Below, piece by piece: positions 41,103 through 49,245 of a DNA stretch of 64,000 nt. Within the stretch, counting starts at the first letter, position 1; the number at the start of each line of letters is the position of its first letter. The position numbers were made by a program, and so were the translations under genes. The stretch covers positions 7,068,001 to 7,132,000 of the forward strand of contig NZ_SHKY01000001.1 of the NCBI RefSeq assembly GCF_004217545.1, read 5' to 3'. This stretch comes from Krasilnikovia cinnamomea (GTDB lineage Bacteria > Actinomycetota > Actinomycetes > Mycobacteriales > Micromonosporaceae). Under the pieces are notes generated by a model, which did not search any database, had not been told where the DNA came from, and saw only the letters and a list, made by a program, of their open reading frames with translations.

Positions 41103-42812
41103 TCAGCGGGCGACCGCCACCCGCAACGAGATGGCCTGCAGGAACACGTCGCCCACCTGTGCCGGGTCGCGCGCGACGAAGACACCGCCACCGACCGTAC
41201 GGGTGATCTGGTCCAGCAACGCGCGGTCCACCCGGTCGCCGACCCCCACCACCACGACCTGCACCGGACGGGCGTCGTCCTTGACCGACCGCAACCGGGT
41301 CAGCAGGTCGGACAGTGCCAGGTCACCGGCCGCCGACACCCCGTCGGTCAGCACCACGACGGAGTTGACCCGGCCCGCCTGCCAGCCGTCCTGCACGGTC
41401 CGGTACGCGTCGAGGATCGTGCCGTACAGGCCCGCGTCGCCGTCCTGCGCGGTGATGCCCGCCAGAGCGTCCTCGACCGCGCCACGGTTGGCCGCCAGCG
41501 GGCCGATCGGCACCAGTTCCTGATGGCCGGGCCGGGTGCCGGCGAACCGCCACAGCCCGACCTGCCAGTCGTCGCTGAACAGCGTGAGGCCGTCGCGCGC
41601 GGCCCGCAGCACCGCACCCATCCGGGTGCCCCGGCCGGTGCCGTCCGGGGCGCGCATGCTGCCGGACGCGTCCACCACCGCCAGCACCCGCGCCGGCGCG
41701 ACCACGCCGGACCAGCCCGCCAGCGCACGGACGATCGCGGCCGCGTCCGGGGCGGGACCGGCCCCGGGATCGGCCACCTTCGGCGCGCCGTCGGGCGCGG
41801 TGAAGCCGCGCGCCGCACCGTCCGGCCCGCGCAGCCCGAGCCGACCCAGCTGGTCCCGGAACGTCGCGCCACCCAGCGCCCGGAACAACGCGCGGGCCGC
41901 CGTGCCCTGCCCCTGCGAGGCGCCCGGCAGGATCAGGTACGGAAAGTCCAGCGTCGCCGGTGCGGGCCGCGGATACAACGCGCTCAGCCGCACCGACGGG
42001 CTGCCCGCGTTGTAGGTGACCACGTCGCGCTCGGACAGCGCCGCCAGCCCGAGGCCACTCGCCAGGGTGGCCGGGTCGTCGGCCACCGGGAACTGCTGGA
42101 CCAGGTTGGCGCGCAGCGCCGAACGGCCGACGGCCAGGGCGTGCAGCACCCCGCCCAGCACCCGTGGCCCGGCGGAACCGGCCGCGGCGTCGAGGGCGAG
42201 CAGTCCGGACAGGCCCACCGCGTCCCGCGACGGCTCGACCGTGCCGGCGCGCAGGGTCGTACTGGACGTCAGTTGCGTGGTCAGGTCCTGGTAGCCGACG
42301 TCGCCACCGGACCAGCCGAGGTCGCGTGCGACCGGCTCCGGCGCGGCGAACACCACGGGGCTCACCGCGACCCGGCCCTGCTCGGCCAGGGTGAAGCCGG
42401 GCACCGCGGCGCGCAGCCGCACCGGCCAGGTCGATGAGTCCGCGATCCAGACCTGCGGGACCGCGACCCCGGCGGCACCCGGGCCCCACCCACCGAACGT
42501 GGCCCGCTGCTCGCGGCCCACGGCCGAGGCCACGTCGACCGACTCGGCCGCGCGCACGTCGACGGTCACGCACCGGGCGCCGTCCGCCCCCGTACGGATC
42601 CAGTCGCGCGCCGCGGCCTGGACCGCCGGGGCGATGTCCGGTGCGGCCGCCACGTCCAACCGGACCTGCTCGCCGCATCCCCCGCCCGCCAGCAGCGGAA
42701 ACACGAACCGTAGCCCGGCGGCGACAGCCAGCACGGCCACCGCGGCGGCCGCTGAAGCGGGCGCGCGGCGGCGCGAGGGGCGTCGATGCCGACCGGACAC
42801 GACACCCATCAT
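41103..42812 (-). CDS. Solute-binding / von Willebrand A domain protein, membrane-anchored
   Basis: 569 residues. A basic tail and one hydrophobic helix (AAAAVAVLAVAAGLRFVFPLLAGG) lead outside. Residues of about 45-330 look like an extracellular solute-binding (type II) domain: VRLDVAAAPDIAPAVQAAARDW, then TYNAGSPSVRLSALYP. The C-terminal VWA domain has the metal site DASGSM and VVLTDGVSAAGD. The architecture is common in actinomycetes; the ligand is unknown. ATG at 42812, with an in-frame ATG next to it. Confidence 0.85.
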   Translation of the reverse strand: MMGVVSGRHRRPSRRRAPASAAAAVAVLAVAAGLRFVFPLLAGGGCGEQVRLDVAAAPDIAPAVQAAARDWIRTGADGARCVTVDVRAAESVDVASAVGREQRATFGGWGPGAAGVAVPQVWIADSSTWPVRLRAAVPGFTLAEQGRVAVSPVVFAAPEPVARDLGWSGGDVGYQDLTTQLTSSTTLRAGTVEPSRDAVGLSGLLALDAAAGSAGPRVLGGVLHALAVGRSALRANLVQQFPVADDPATLASGLGLAALSERDVVTYNAGSPSVRLSALYPRPAPATLDFPYLILPGASQGQGTAARALFRALGGATFRDQLGRLGLRGPDGAARGFTAPDGAPKVADPGAGPAPDAAAIVRALAGWSGVVAPARVLAVVDASGSMRAPDGTGRGTRMGAVLRAARDGLTLFSDDWQVGLWRFAGTRPGHQELVPIGPLAANRGAVEDALAGITAQDGDAGLYGTILDAYRTVQDGWQAGRVNSVVVLTDGVSAAGDLALSDLLTRLRSVKDDARPVQVVVVGVGDRVDRALLDQITRTVGGGVFVARDPAQVGDVFLQAISLRVAVAR

Positions 42813-43135
42813 CGGTCCCCGGCGCCCGCGCCGCTACCTTGATCAGCCGCGGATTCGCGTCGATGTTCGCGCCATCCCCCGCCACCCGATCGGGGCGCGG
42901 TCCGTGCGAGTGGCGGGCCCGCCAAGCCCTCGCCGGCCGCCGGGCGGCGCCGGCCCGGGTTCCGACGCGGTGGTGGCGGCCTAGATCCTCTTTGGCCGGT
43001 CGGCGGGCGACCGCTGAGGACGGTGCGGCTCGTCCGTGCGGACGAACCGCGCGGACCGATGGGCTGACCTGGCTTCCCTTGCGTACCGGCGAAGGCCTAC
43101 TGTTCGCGCTGACGTTCTCACCGTAAGGAGGCGAC
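42813..43135. promoter_or_regulatory. Divergent intergenic region, mostly uninformative
   Basis: This 323-bp gap separates the VWA gene and the flavin oxidoreductase gene. AAGGAGG (43125-43131) is the ribosome site for the latter. No coding ORF has plausible composition and no clear promoter pair or repeat was seen. Confidence 0.35.
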
Positions 43136-44350
43136 GTGGCGGGCAACGTCTGGGATGTGATCGTGGTCGGGGCGCGGTGCGCCGGTTCTCCGGTGGCGAT
43201 GCTGCTGGCCGCGCGGGGCCACCGGGTTCTGCTGGTCGACCGGTCGACGTTCCCCAGCGACACCGTCTCCACCCACGTCATCCACCCGCCGGGCGTCGCG
43301 GCGCTGCGCGGCTGGGGTCTGCTGGACCGGGTGACCGCGACGGGATGCCCGCCGATCGACACGTACGCCTTCGACTTCGGCGCGGTCCGGCTCTCCGGGG
43401 CGCCCGGCACGGCCGAGTCCCCGGTCGCCTACGCGCCTCGGCGCCGGATCCTCGACCAGGTGCTCGTCGAGGCGGCGGCCGCGGCCGGAGCGCAGGTCCG
43501 CACCGCGTTCACGGTCGACGAGCTGATCATCGCCGACGGGCGGGTCGCGGGCGTGCGCGGGCACACCCGTGGGGGCGCGCCGGTCGAGGAACGGGCCCGG
43601 GTGGTCGTCGGGGCGGACGGGCAGCACTCCCTGGTGGCGCAGCGGGTCGGCGCCCCCGCCTCTCACGAGCGGGCCCCCATGACGGTGGGCTACTACTCGT
43701 ACTGGAGCGGGCTGGAGATGCACGGCCGGTTCGAGGCGTACGCCCGGGACGGGCGCGGCTTCGCGGCGGCGCCCACCAACGACGGGCTCACCCTGGTGAT
43801 CGGCGGCTGGCCGTACGCGGAGTTCGCCGCCAACCGGGGCGACGTCGAAGGGCACCTGCGCAAGACGTTCGAGCTCGCCCCGGAGTTCGCGCAGCGGATC
43901 GGCGCGGCCCGGCGGGAGGAGCGCATCGTGGGCGCCAGCGTCTCCGGTTACCTGCGCAAGCCGTACGGGCCGGGCTGGGCGCTGGTGGGTGACGCCGGTT
44001 ACAACCGGGACTTCATCACCGCCCAGGGCATCAGTGACGCCTTCCGGGACGCGCAGTCGTGCGCCGACGCCCTACACGCCGCGCTCGCGGGCGAACGGGA
44101 CTTCGACTCGGCGCTGGCCGGCTACCACACCGCCCGCGACCGGCACGTCCTGCCGATGTACGAGCTGACCGCACAGCTGGCCGCGCTGGAGCCGCCACCG
44201 CCACCGCTGGCCCAGCTGCTGGCCGCGATGCAGGGCAACCAGGCCGCGATGGACGCGTTCGCCCGGGTCAACGCCGGGGTGACCCCGGCACCGGAGTTCT
44301 TCGCCGAGGACAATGTCGCACGGATCTTCGCCGCCGCCGGGGGCGGCTGA
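43136..44350 (+). CDS. FAD-dependent oxidoreductase (geranylgeranyl-reductase/monooxygenase type)
   Basis: 404 residues. An N-terminal FAD motif VVVGARCAGSPVAMLLA has Cys where the last Gly of GxGxxG is usual. Then VLLVDRSTFPSDTVSTHVIHPPG, GADGQHSLVAQRVGA and the second FAD block GWALVGDAGYNRDFITAQGISDAF follow. These fit the group-A flavin hydroxylase/geranylgeranyl reductase family. The substrate is not evident. GTG at 43136 with AAGGAGG 4-5 bp before. Confidence 0.9.
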   Translation: MAGNVWDVIVVGARCAGSPVAMLLAARGHRVLLVDRSTFPSDTVSTHVIHPPGVAALRGWGLLDRVTATGCPPIDTYAFDFGAVRLSGAPGTAESPVAYAPRRRILDQVLVEAAAAAGAQVRTAFTVDELIIADGRVAGVRGHTRGGAPVEERARVVVGADGQHSLVAQRVGAPASHERAPMTVGYYSYWSGLEMHGRFEAYARDGRGFAAAPTNDGLTLVIGGWPYAEFAANRGDVEGHLRKTFELAPEFAQRIGAARREERIVGASVSGYLRKPYGPGWALVGDAGYNRDFITAQGISDAFRDAQSCADALHAALAGERDFDSALAGYHTARDRHVLPMYELTAQLAALEPPPPPLAQLLAAMQGNQAAMDAFARVNAGVTPAPEFFAEDNVARIFAAAGGG

Positions 44351-44476
44351 CGGGGCCGGGCCGCCGGGGTGCCCGGCCCGGGTTCGCGATCGGTTCGCTC
44401 CGATCTCTTCGATTTGCCGTCCGCCGGTCGAAGAGTGATGGGTAACGTCTGCCTGCCCGAGGAAACTGGAGGTCAC

Positions 44477-45169
44477 GTGCCCAGGCCCCGCGCACTCGTC
44501 ATCGAGGACTCGCCGGAGTTCGTGCTCCTCTGCCAGCACCTCCTGGAGAAGGAGGGCTTCGACGTCATGGTCGCCTCCGACGGCGAGCGCGCCGTCGAGC
44601 TGGCCCAGCGGGAGAAGCCGGACCTCGCCATCCTCGACCTCGGCCTGCCCGACGTCGACGGGATCGAGGTGTGCCGGCGCATCCGCCAGTTCACCGACGC
44701 GTACATCGTGATGGTGACCGGCCGCGCCGACGAGGTGGACAAGGTCGTCGGGCTGTCGGTCGGCGCGGACGACTACGTCACCAAGCCGTTCTCGCCGCGC
44801 GAGCTGGCCGCCCGGATCCAGGCCATGCGCCGCCGCCCGCGCGGCGCCGCCGCCGAGGCCGCCGCCGGCCGGGAGTACGGCCCGCTGCGCATCGACCCCG
44901 TGGTGCGCGAGGTGACCCTGGACGGCCGGATCCTCGACCTGACGAAGATCGAGTTCGGCATCCTCGACCTGCTCTCCTCCAGCCCCCGGCGGACCTTCAC
45001 CCGCAACCAGCTGCTCGAGGACGTGTGGGGCGACAACTGGTACGGCGATGACCACATCATCGACGTGCACGTCGGCAACCTGCGCAAGAAGCTGGGCGAG
45101 TCGGCGTCGTCGCCGCGCTACATCCGCACGCTGCGCGGGGTCGGCTACCGCTTCGAGCCCGCTCCCTGA
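44477..45169 (+). CDS. OmpR/PhoB-type response regulator (orphan)
   Basis: 230 residues. The receiver domain has the acidic pocket (Glu10, Asp11), phospho-acceptor Asp54 (LAILDLGLPD), Thr81 and Lys103 (VTKPF). The winged-helix DNA-binding domain ends in NLRKKLGESASSPRYIRTLRGVGYRFEP. All residues for a phospho-switch are intact, yet no histidine kinase is adjacent, so the partner lies elsewhere. GTG at 44477 with CTGGAGG 4-5 bp before; a longer reading upstream lacks a ribosome site. Transcription ends at the 45208 hairpin. Confidence 0.93.
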   Translation: MPRPRALVIEDSPEFVLLCQHLLEKEGFDVMVASDGERAVELAQREKPDLAILDLGLPDVDGIEVCRRIRQFTDAYIVMVTGRADEVDKVVGLSVGADDYVTKPFSPRELAARIQAMRRRPRGAAAEAAAGREYGPLRIDPVVREVTLDGRILDLTKIEFGILDLLSSSPRRTFTRNQLLEDVWGDNWYGDDHIIDVHVGNLRKKLGESASSPRYIRTLRGVGYRFEPAP

Positions 45170-45207
45170 CGCAGCCGTTCCCGTGGCGGCCGCGCCCCTG
45201 ACGCGGT

Positions 45208-45255
45208 ACGAGCCCTGATCCAGCCCGCAGCTTCGCGGGCCGGATCAGGGCTCGT
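45208..45255. terminator. Strong bidirectional hairpin terminator
   Basis: A 21-bp stem with one mismatch (ACGAGCCCTGATCC-a-GCCCGC against its complement) and the loop AGCTTC. It lies between the response-regulator gene (ends 45169) and the convergent small exported protein gene (ends 45276). Confidence 0.88.
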
Positions 45256-45275
45256 TCGTGTGCTCTGCCGGGCTG

Positions 45276-46031
45276 TTACCGGTGCCGGGGTGCGTACCGG
45301 TGGCGGCGTACGTCTCCCGCCGCTGCGGGCCGGGCCGGGCGGAGCCGCCGCCGCAGCAGCACGCCGATGCCCACCAGGACCGCGGCGAAGCCGCTCCAGG
45401 GAACGAGGGTGTGCACGCCGCCCCCCGCGGCGGGCGGAGGCACGGCCCCGACCAGGGTGCGTACGCTGCCCGCCGGGCTCTGACCGATCGCCTGCACCAC
45501 GGTGCCGGACGAAAGCTCGCCGCCCGTCGGGGTGTCCATGGCCACGACCACCGTGCCGGGCGGCACCTTCGCGCCGACGGCGGCCTCCACGGCTGCGGCG
45601 TCCACGGCCGCAGACGCGGTACCGGACGCGGGGGTGGACGCCGGGCCGGGCACAGCGCCGACCATGGCGGCGGATCCGAAGCCGGCCGCGGCGCCGACGC
45701 CGGACGCGGAGCGGGCCGCGGCGCCGGCCTTGCGGCCCGCGGCGACCAGGACCACCCGCAGCCCGCCGAACGCGTCCGCGGTGACCTTGCGCTCGGGCGC
45801 GGAGCCCACGCGTACGGCGACCGACGAGCCGCCGCGGAATCCGACCGCGTAGATGGCCACCGCCCGCCCGGCGTTGTTGTTCCCACGACCCTCCCACTGC
45901 ACCGTCAGGGCGTCCGCGGTGCCGCCGTAGCCGGGGCCGTCCGCGAGCGCCACGCCGGGCGTCAGCACCGCGGCCAGCGTCCCGGCTGCCATCAGCAGCG
46001 GGCCCGACCTGCGGAAACGGGCAAGGGTCAT
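45276..46031 (-). CDS. Small exported protein with C-terminal anchor, paralogue of 50728-51468
   Basis: 251 residues. Signal peptide (RRSGPLLMAAGTLAAVLTPGVALA), then a beta domain with ALTVQWEGRGNNNAGRAVAI and VAVRVGSAPERKVTADAFG, an Ala/Thr-rich stretch, and one C-terminal helix after LVPWSGFAAVLVGIGVLL with an arginine-rich end. The beta domain and LVPW-helix match the protein at 50728. I start at ATG 46031; it has no ribosome site, and CATTAT ends 6 bp before it, so the mRNA may be leaderless. It is divergent to a GT2 gene. Function is unknown. Confidence 0.75.
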   Translation of the reverse strand: MTLARFRRSGPLLMAAGTLAAVLTPGVALADGPGYGGTADALTVQWEGRGNNNAGRAVAIYAVGFRGGSSVAVRVGSAPERKVTADAFGGLRVVLVAAGRKAGAAARSASGVGAAAGFGSAAMVGAVPGPASTPASGTASAAVDAAAVEAAVGAKVPPGTVVVAMDTPTGGELSSGTVVQAIGQSPAGSVRTLVGAVPPPAAGGGVHTLVPWSGFAAVLVGIGVLLRRRLRPARPAAAGDVRRHRYAPRHR

Positions 46032-46086
46032 GTCGCAATAATGCCATGTATCAGGCTCAAGCTGACAAGTCAGGAATGGCTCGACC

Positions 46087-46098
46087 CAAGCTTGCATC
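46087..46098. promoter_or_regulatory. Shared 12-bp element CAAGCTTGCATC, copy 1
   Basis: CAAGCTTGCATC lies in the divergent region between the small exported protein and the GT2 gene, 54-56 bp from each start codon. The same 12 bases occur, inverted, in the other divergent region of this locus (51512-51523). The core CAAGCTTG is a perfect palindrome. Confidence 0.5.
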
Positions 46099-46151
46099 TC
46101 GCTTGAAACCGGCTAGAGCTGGCGTTGAGGTGGCCCGCCGACGTAGCTGGC

Positions 46152-47066
46152 ATGACGACGACGCTGTTCTCCGCCGCCACCGCCGCGACCGCCCCGGCCG
46201 CCGCCACCACCGCCCCCAACGGCCGGGTGTTCGACGCGGTCCGGCTGTGGAGCCCCGCCGACGCGGGCGTCGAACTCACCGTCGTGGTCCCCTTCTACAA
46301 CCCCGGCATGGCCCTGCGCCCGACCGTCAAGCGCATCGCCACCAGCCTGCGGGACGCCGGCGTCGGCTACGAGGTCATCGCGGTCTCCGACGGCAGCACC
46401 GACGGCTCCGAGCACACCCTGACCGGCATCCCGGGCGTACGGGTCATCACCAACCCGGTCAACCAGGGCAAGGGCGCCGCGCTGCACACCGGCTTCGCCG
46501 CCGCCCGCGGGACCTGGGTCGGCTTCATCGACGCCGACGGCGACATCGACCCCGCCCACCTGCTGCAGTACCTGCAGGTCGCCCGCACCAGCAACCCCGC
46601 CGGCGTCTACGCCGACAAGCGCCACCACCTGTCCACCAGCGGCGCGACCGGCTTCCGCAAGCTCATCTCGATCGTCTACTCGACCCTGGTGACCCTGCTC
46701 TTCCTGCTCGGCGTCCGGGACAGCCAGACCGGCTGCAAGATCTTCCGCCGCGACGTCCTCGCCGGCCTGCTGCCCAGCCTGCGCGAGCGCCGCTTCGCCT
46801 TCGACCTCGAGTTCTTCGTCGCCGCCAAGGCCGCCGGCATCCGCGACTTCGTCGGCGCCCCCGTCCGCCTCGAGCAGCGCACCGCCGGCTCCACCGTCGG
46901 CCGCAGCGCCATCGTCCGCACCATCCGGGACACCTTCACCATCTACACCCGCCTGCACGTGCGCCGCCAGTACCGCGGCGTGACCGTGCCGAGCACCCCG
47001 GCCCCGATCGCGGAGGCGGCCCCGGCGCAGTTCGCCACCGTGCCGCAGCTGGCCGAGGCCGCCTGA
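46152..47066 (+). CDS. GT2-family glycosyltransferase (DPM1-like)
   Basis: 304 residues. A GT-A fold with VELTVVVPFYNPG, AVSDGSTDGSEHTL, NPVNQGKGAALHTGFAAARG and FIDADGDIDP (DxD-type). SQTGCKIFRRD is typical of polyprenol-phosphate sugar synthases. A hydrophobic patch (LISIVYSTLVTLLFLLGV) may contact the membrane. It probably loads a sugar on a polyprenyl phosphate for the adjacent surface-polysaccharide pathway. ATG at 46152 has no ribosome site, so a leaderless transcript is possible. Confidence 0.9.
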   Translation: MTTTLFSAATAATAPAAATTAPNGRVFDAVRLWSPADAGVELTVVVPFYNPGMALRPTVKRIATSLRDAGVGYEVIAVSDGSTDGSEHTLTGIPGVRVITNPVNQGKGAALHTGFAAARGTWVGFIDADGDIDPAHLLQYLQVARTSNPAGVYADKRHHLSTSGATGFRKLISIVYSTLVTLLFLLGVRDSQTGCKIFRRDVLAGLLPSLRERRFAFDLEFFVAAKAAGIRDFVGAPVRLEQRTAGSTVGRSAIVRTIRDTFTIYTRLHVRRQYRGVTVPSTPAPIAEAAPAQFATVPQLAEAA

Positions 47067-47081
47067 GCCGCGCAGCCCCCT

Positions 47082-47127
47082 CCGGGCCGCGAGACGCACC
47101 CCAGCCGGGTCGCGTCGCGCGGCCCGG
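47082..47127. terminator. Hairpin terminator between convergent genes
   Basis: CCGGGCCGCG-a-GACGC and its complement GCGTC-g-CGCGGCCCGG form an imperfect stem of about 15 bp between the GT2 gene (ends 47066) and the convergent polytopic protein gene (ends 47134). Confidence 0.7.
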
Positions 47128-47133
47128 GGCGCG

Positions 47134-49245
47134 TCAGGACGGCGTACCGACCCACCAGTCGGTGAGGTCCCGCCGGTGCTCGGCCAGGCCCGCGACGATC
47201 AGCAACCCCAGCGACACCATCGACACCAGCAGGCCCACCCGTAGCCAGCGCCACGGCTCGTAGTCGACGGTCACCGCGTCCGGACCCGCCCGCACCGCCA
47301 CCGTGCCGGCCACGGTCTGCCGGGGCGGGTCGGCGCCGGAGGTCCAGCCCGCGGACCACTCCTCCGGGATCACCACCCACCCCGGCGGCCCCGGCTCCAC
47401 CCGCCAGCGGGTCGGCCCGATCCGGTCGATCCCGCCGTAGCGGGCCGAGGGCACCTTTCCCTGCGCCGGGCCCTCCGGCAGCATCGCCTCACTGCCGAGC
47501 TGGCCGGTGTCGGCCAGGCGTACCGCGTCGTCGAAACCGCCCTGCCGGGAGGCGACCACGCGGCCGGTGCCCTGCACGAGCACCCGGTAGAGGTCGAGCT
47601 GCCGGCTGCGCAGCACCCGCCGCAGATCCGGCTGCTTGGCCAGCCAGTCGTACGTGGTGGCCTCCCGGTCGCGCGCCAGCACCACCCACTCCACGCCCAG
47701 CGGGGCGACCATGCGGCCGAAGTGCCCGGTGCCGCCGGCCGCGATCAGGCGCGACATGTACGCGGTGCGCCGCGACACCGAGTTGGTGCGCACCTCCCCC
47801 AGCTCGACCGCGTCGCTGGTGAGCACCGGGCGCCGGAAGAACGCGGCGGCCGGGGTGCCCACGGTCCGGCCGCCGGTGAAGCTGAACGGCTGGTACTGGT
47901 GCCAGGGCAGGAACAGCACCAGGCCGCTGCCGTCCCCCATGATCCGGTCGGCGGCGTACCAGGACTCCGGATAGTCCGTGACCCGCACCGCGCCGCCGAG
48001 GCCCCAGACCAGCGTGGTGGCCACGATGGCGTTCACGCCGCCGAGCGCGACCAGCGCCAACGCGGCGCCGAGCCGGCGCAGCCGGTACGCCCGCTTGCCG
48101 AAGTAGCGCCGGGGCACCGCGTCGGCCAGCGCCTCCGCGGCCGCGCCGACGCCGACCGCGTACGCCAGCATCGCCAGCGCCACCCATTTCTGCTGTTCCC
48201 GCATCGCCTCGAAGAGCGGGACGGCGTCGAAGGCCCACCGGTACGCCACACCGAACGGACCCTGGGTGCCGGCACCGAGCACGATCCCGCAGACGGCCAG
48301 CGCGGCGAGCGGGGCGCCCAGGTCGGGGTCGTGCCGGCAGAGCCGGACCAGCCCGAAGACCACGGCGCTCACCAGCACCACCAGCCCCACCGCCGCCGGG
48401 ACGGCGCCGACGCTGCCGATCGGGCCGGAGAGGTCGTCCTCGCGCCAGAAGCCCTGCAGCGACAGCAGGGTGACGAACATCCCGCCAGGTCCGGCGCGGG
48501 TGGCGTACACCTCGAGATCGGCGTCGCCCACCCGGACCGTGAGGATCGCGTTGAGGATGACCGTCAGCGCGTACGCGTAGATGCAGCCGGCCGCGACGAC
48601 GATCAGCGCGGTCCGGATGAGGTCGTTGCGGCGCGGTCGCGGCAGCAGGGCGACCGCCAGCAGGCCCACCCCGCCGAGCCAGGCCGCGTGCGGGCCGATC
48701 GCCATGGCGCTGGCGTACCAGCCCGCGGGGCGCGCGGCGAACCAGCTGCCGCGGCGCCGGGCCCGCACCGCGGAGGCCAGCACCCACGCCACCAGGCTCA
48801 CCGACAGCAGGAACGGCACGTGGCCGACCTGGATCCGGTCCGCCACGAACGGGTTGCAGACGGCGAACAGCGCCGCGGGGTGCCGCCGCCACCGGCCGCC
48901 ACCGGCGAGGGCGGACACCCCGCTGGCCGCGATCGGGAAGAACAGCAGCACCATCAGCCAGCCGGTGGCACCGGCACCCACCACCACCCGCAGGCCGTGG
49001 GTGGCCAGCCGGTACGGCAACGCGTCCAGGGCGGCCGGGTCGAGCCCGTACAGGCCCTGCGCGACCGCCTGGTGCGGCCCGCCGACCCAGTCGAGCAGCA
49101 TCAGGTAGCCGTCGCGGGTCCACGGGGCCACCACGGCGATGCCGACCGCGAGCCCGAGCAGCCCGGATTCCGTCGTCAGCCGCGCCGAGCGGGTGTCGAT
49201 GTGCGGCCGGTGACGCGAGACCCAGGTCAGTACGGCGGTGGTCAC
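47134..49245 (-). CDS. Large polytopic membrane protein (GT-C-like?)
   Basis: 703 residues. About 10-12 helices fill the first 430 residues, with a periplasmic loop holding VGDADLEVYATRAGPGG. A C-terminal outer domain of about 240 residues (LFLPWHQYQPFSFTGGRTVG onward) ends in one helix near the C-terminus. The layout, many helices then a beta-rich outer domain, resembles lipid-linked-sugar GT-C transferases or YfhO-like proteins; no catalytic motif is certain. The GTG at 49245 overlaps the stop of the kinase-like gene (GTGA), so it is third in a minus-strand operon starting at 51468. Confidence 0.8.
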   Translation of the reverse strand: MTTAVLTWVSRHRPHIDTRSARLTTESGLLGLAVGIAVVAPWTRDGYLMLLDWVGGPHQAVAQGLYGLDPAALDALPYRLATHGLRVVVGAGATGWLMVLLFFPIAASGVSALAGGGRWRRHPAALFAVCNPFVADRIQVGHVPFLLSVSLVAWVLASAVRARRRGSWFAARPAGWYASAMAIGPHAAWLGGVGLLAVALLPRPRRNDLIRTALIVVAAGCIYAYALTVILNAILTVRVGDADLEVYATRAGPGGMFVTLLSLQGFWREDDLSGPIGSVGAVPAAVGLVVLVSAVVFGLVRLCRHDPDLGAPLAALAVCGIVLGAGTQGPFGVAYRWAFDAVPLFEAMREQQKWVALAMLAYAVGVGAAAEALADAVPRRYFGKRAYRLRRLGAALALVALGGVNAIVATTLVWGLGGAVRVTDYPESWYAADRIMGDGSGLVLFLPWHQYQPFSFTGGRTVGTPAAAFFRRPVLTSDAVELGEVRTNSVSRRTAYMSRLIAAGGTGHFGRMVAPLGVEWVVLARDREATTYDWLAKQPDLRRVLRSRQLDLYRVLVQGTGRVVASRQGGFDDAVRLADTGQLGSEAMLPEGPAQGKVPSARYGGIDRIGPTRWRVEPGPPGWVVIPEEWSAGWTSGADPPRQTVAGTVAVRAGPDAVTVDYEPWRWLRVGLLVSMVSLGLLIVAGLAEHRRDLTDWWVGTPS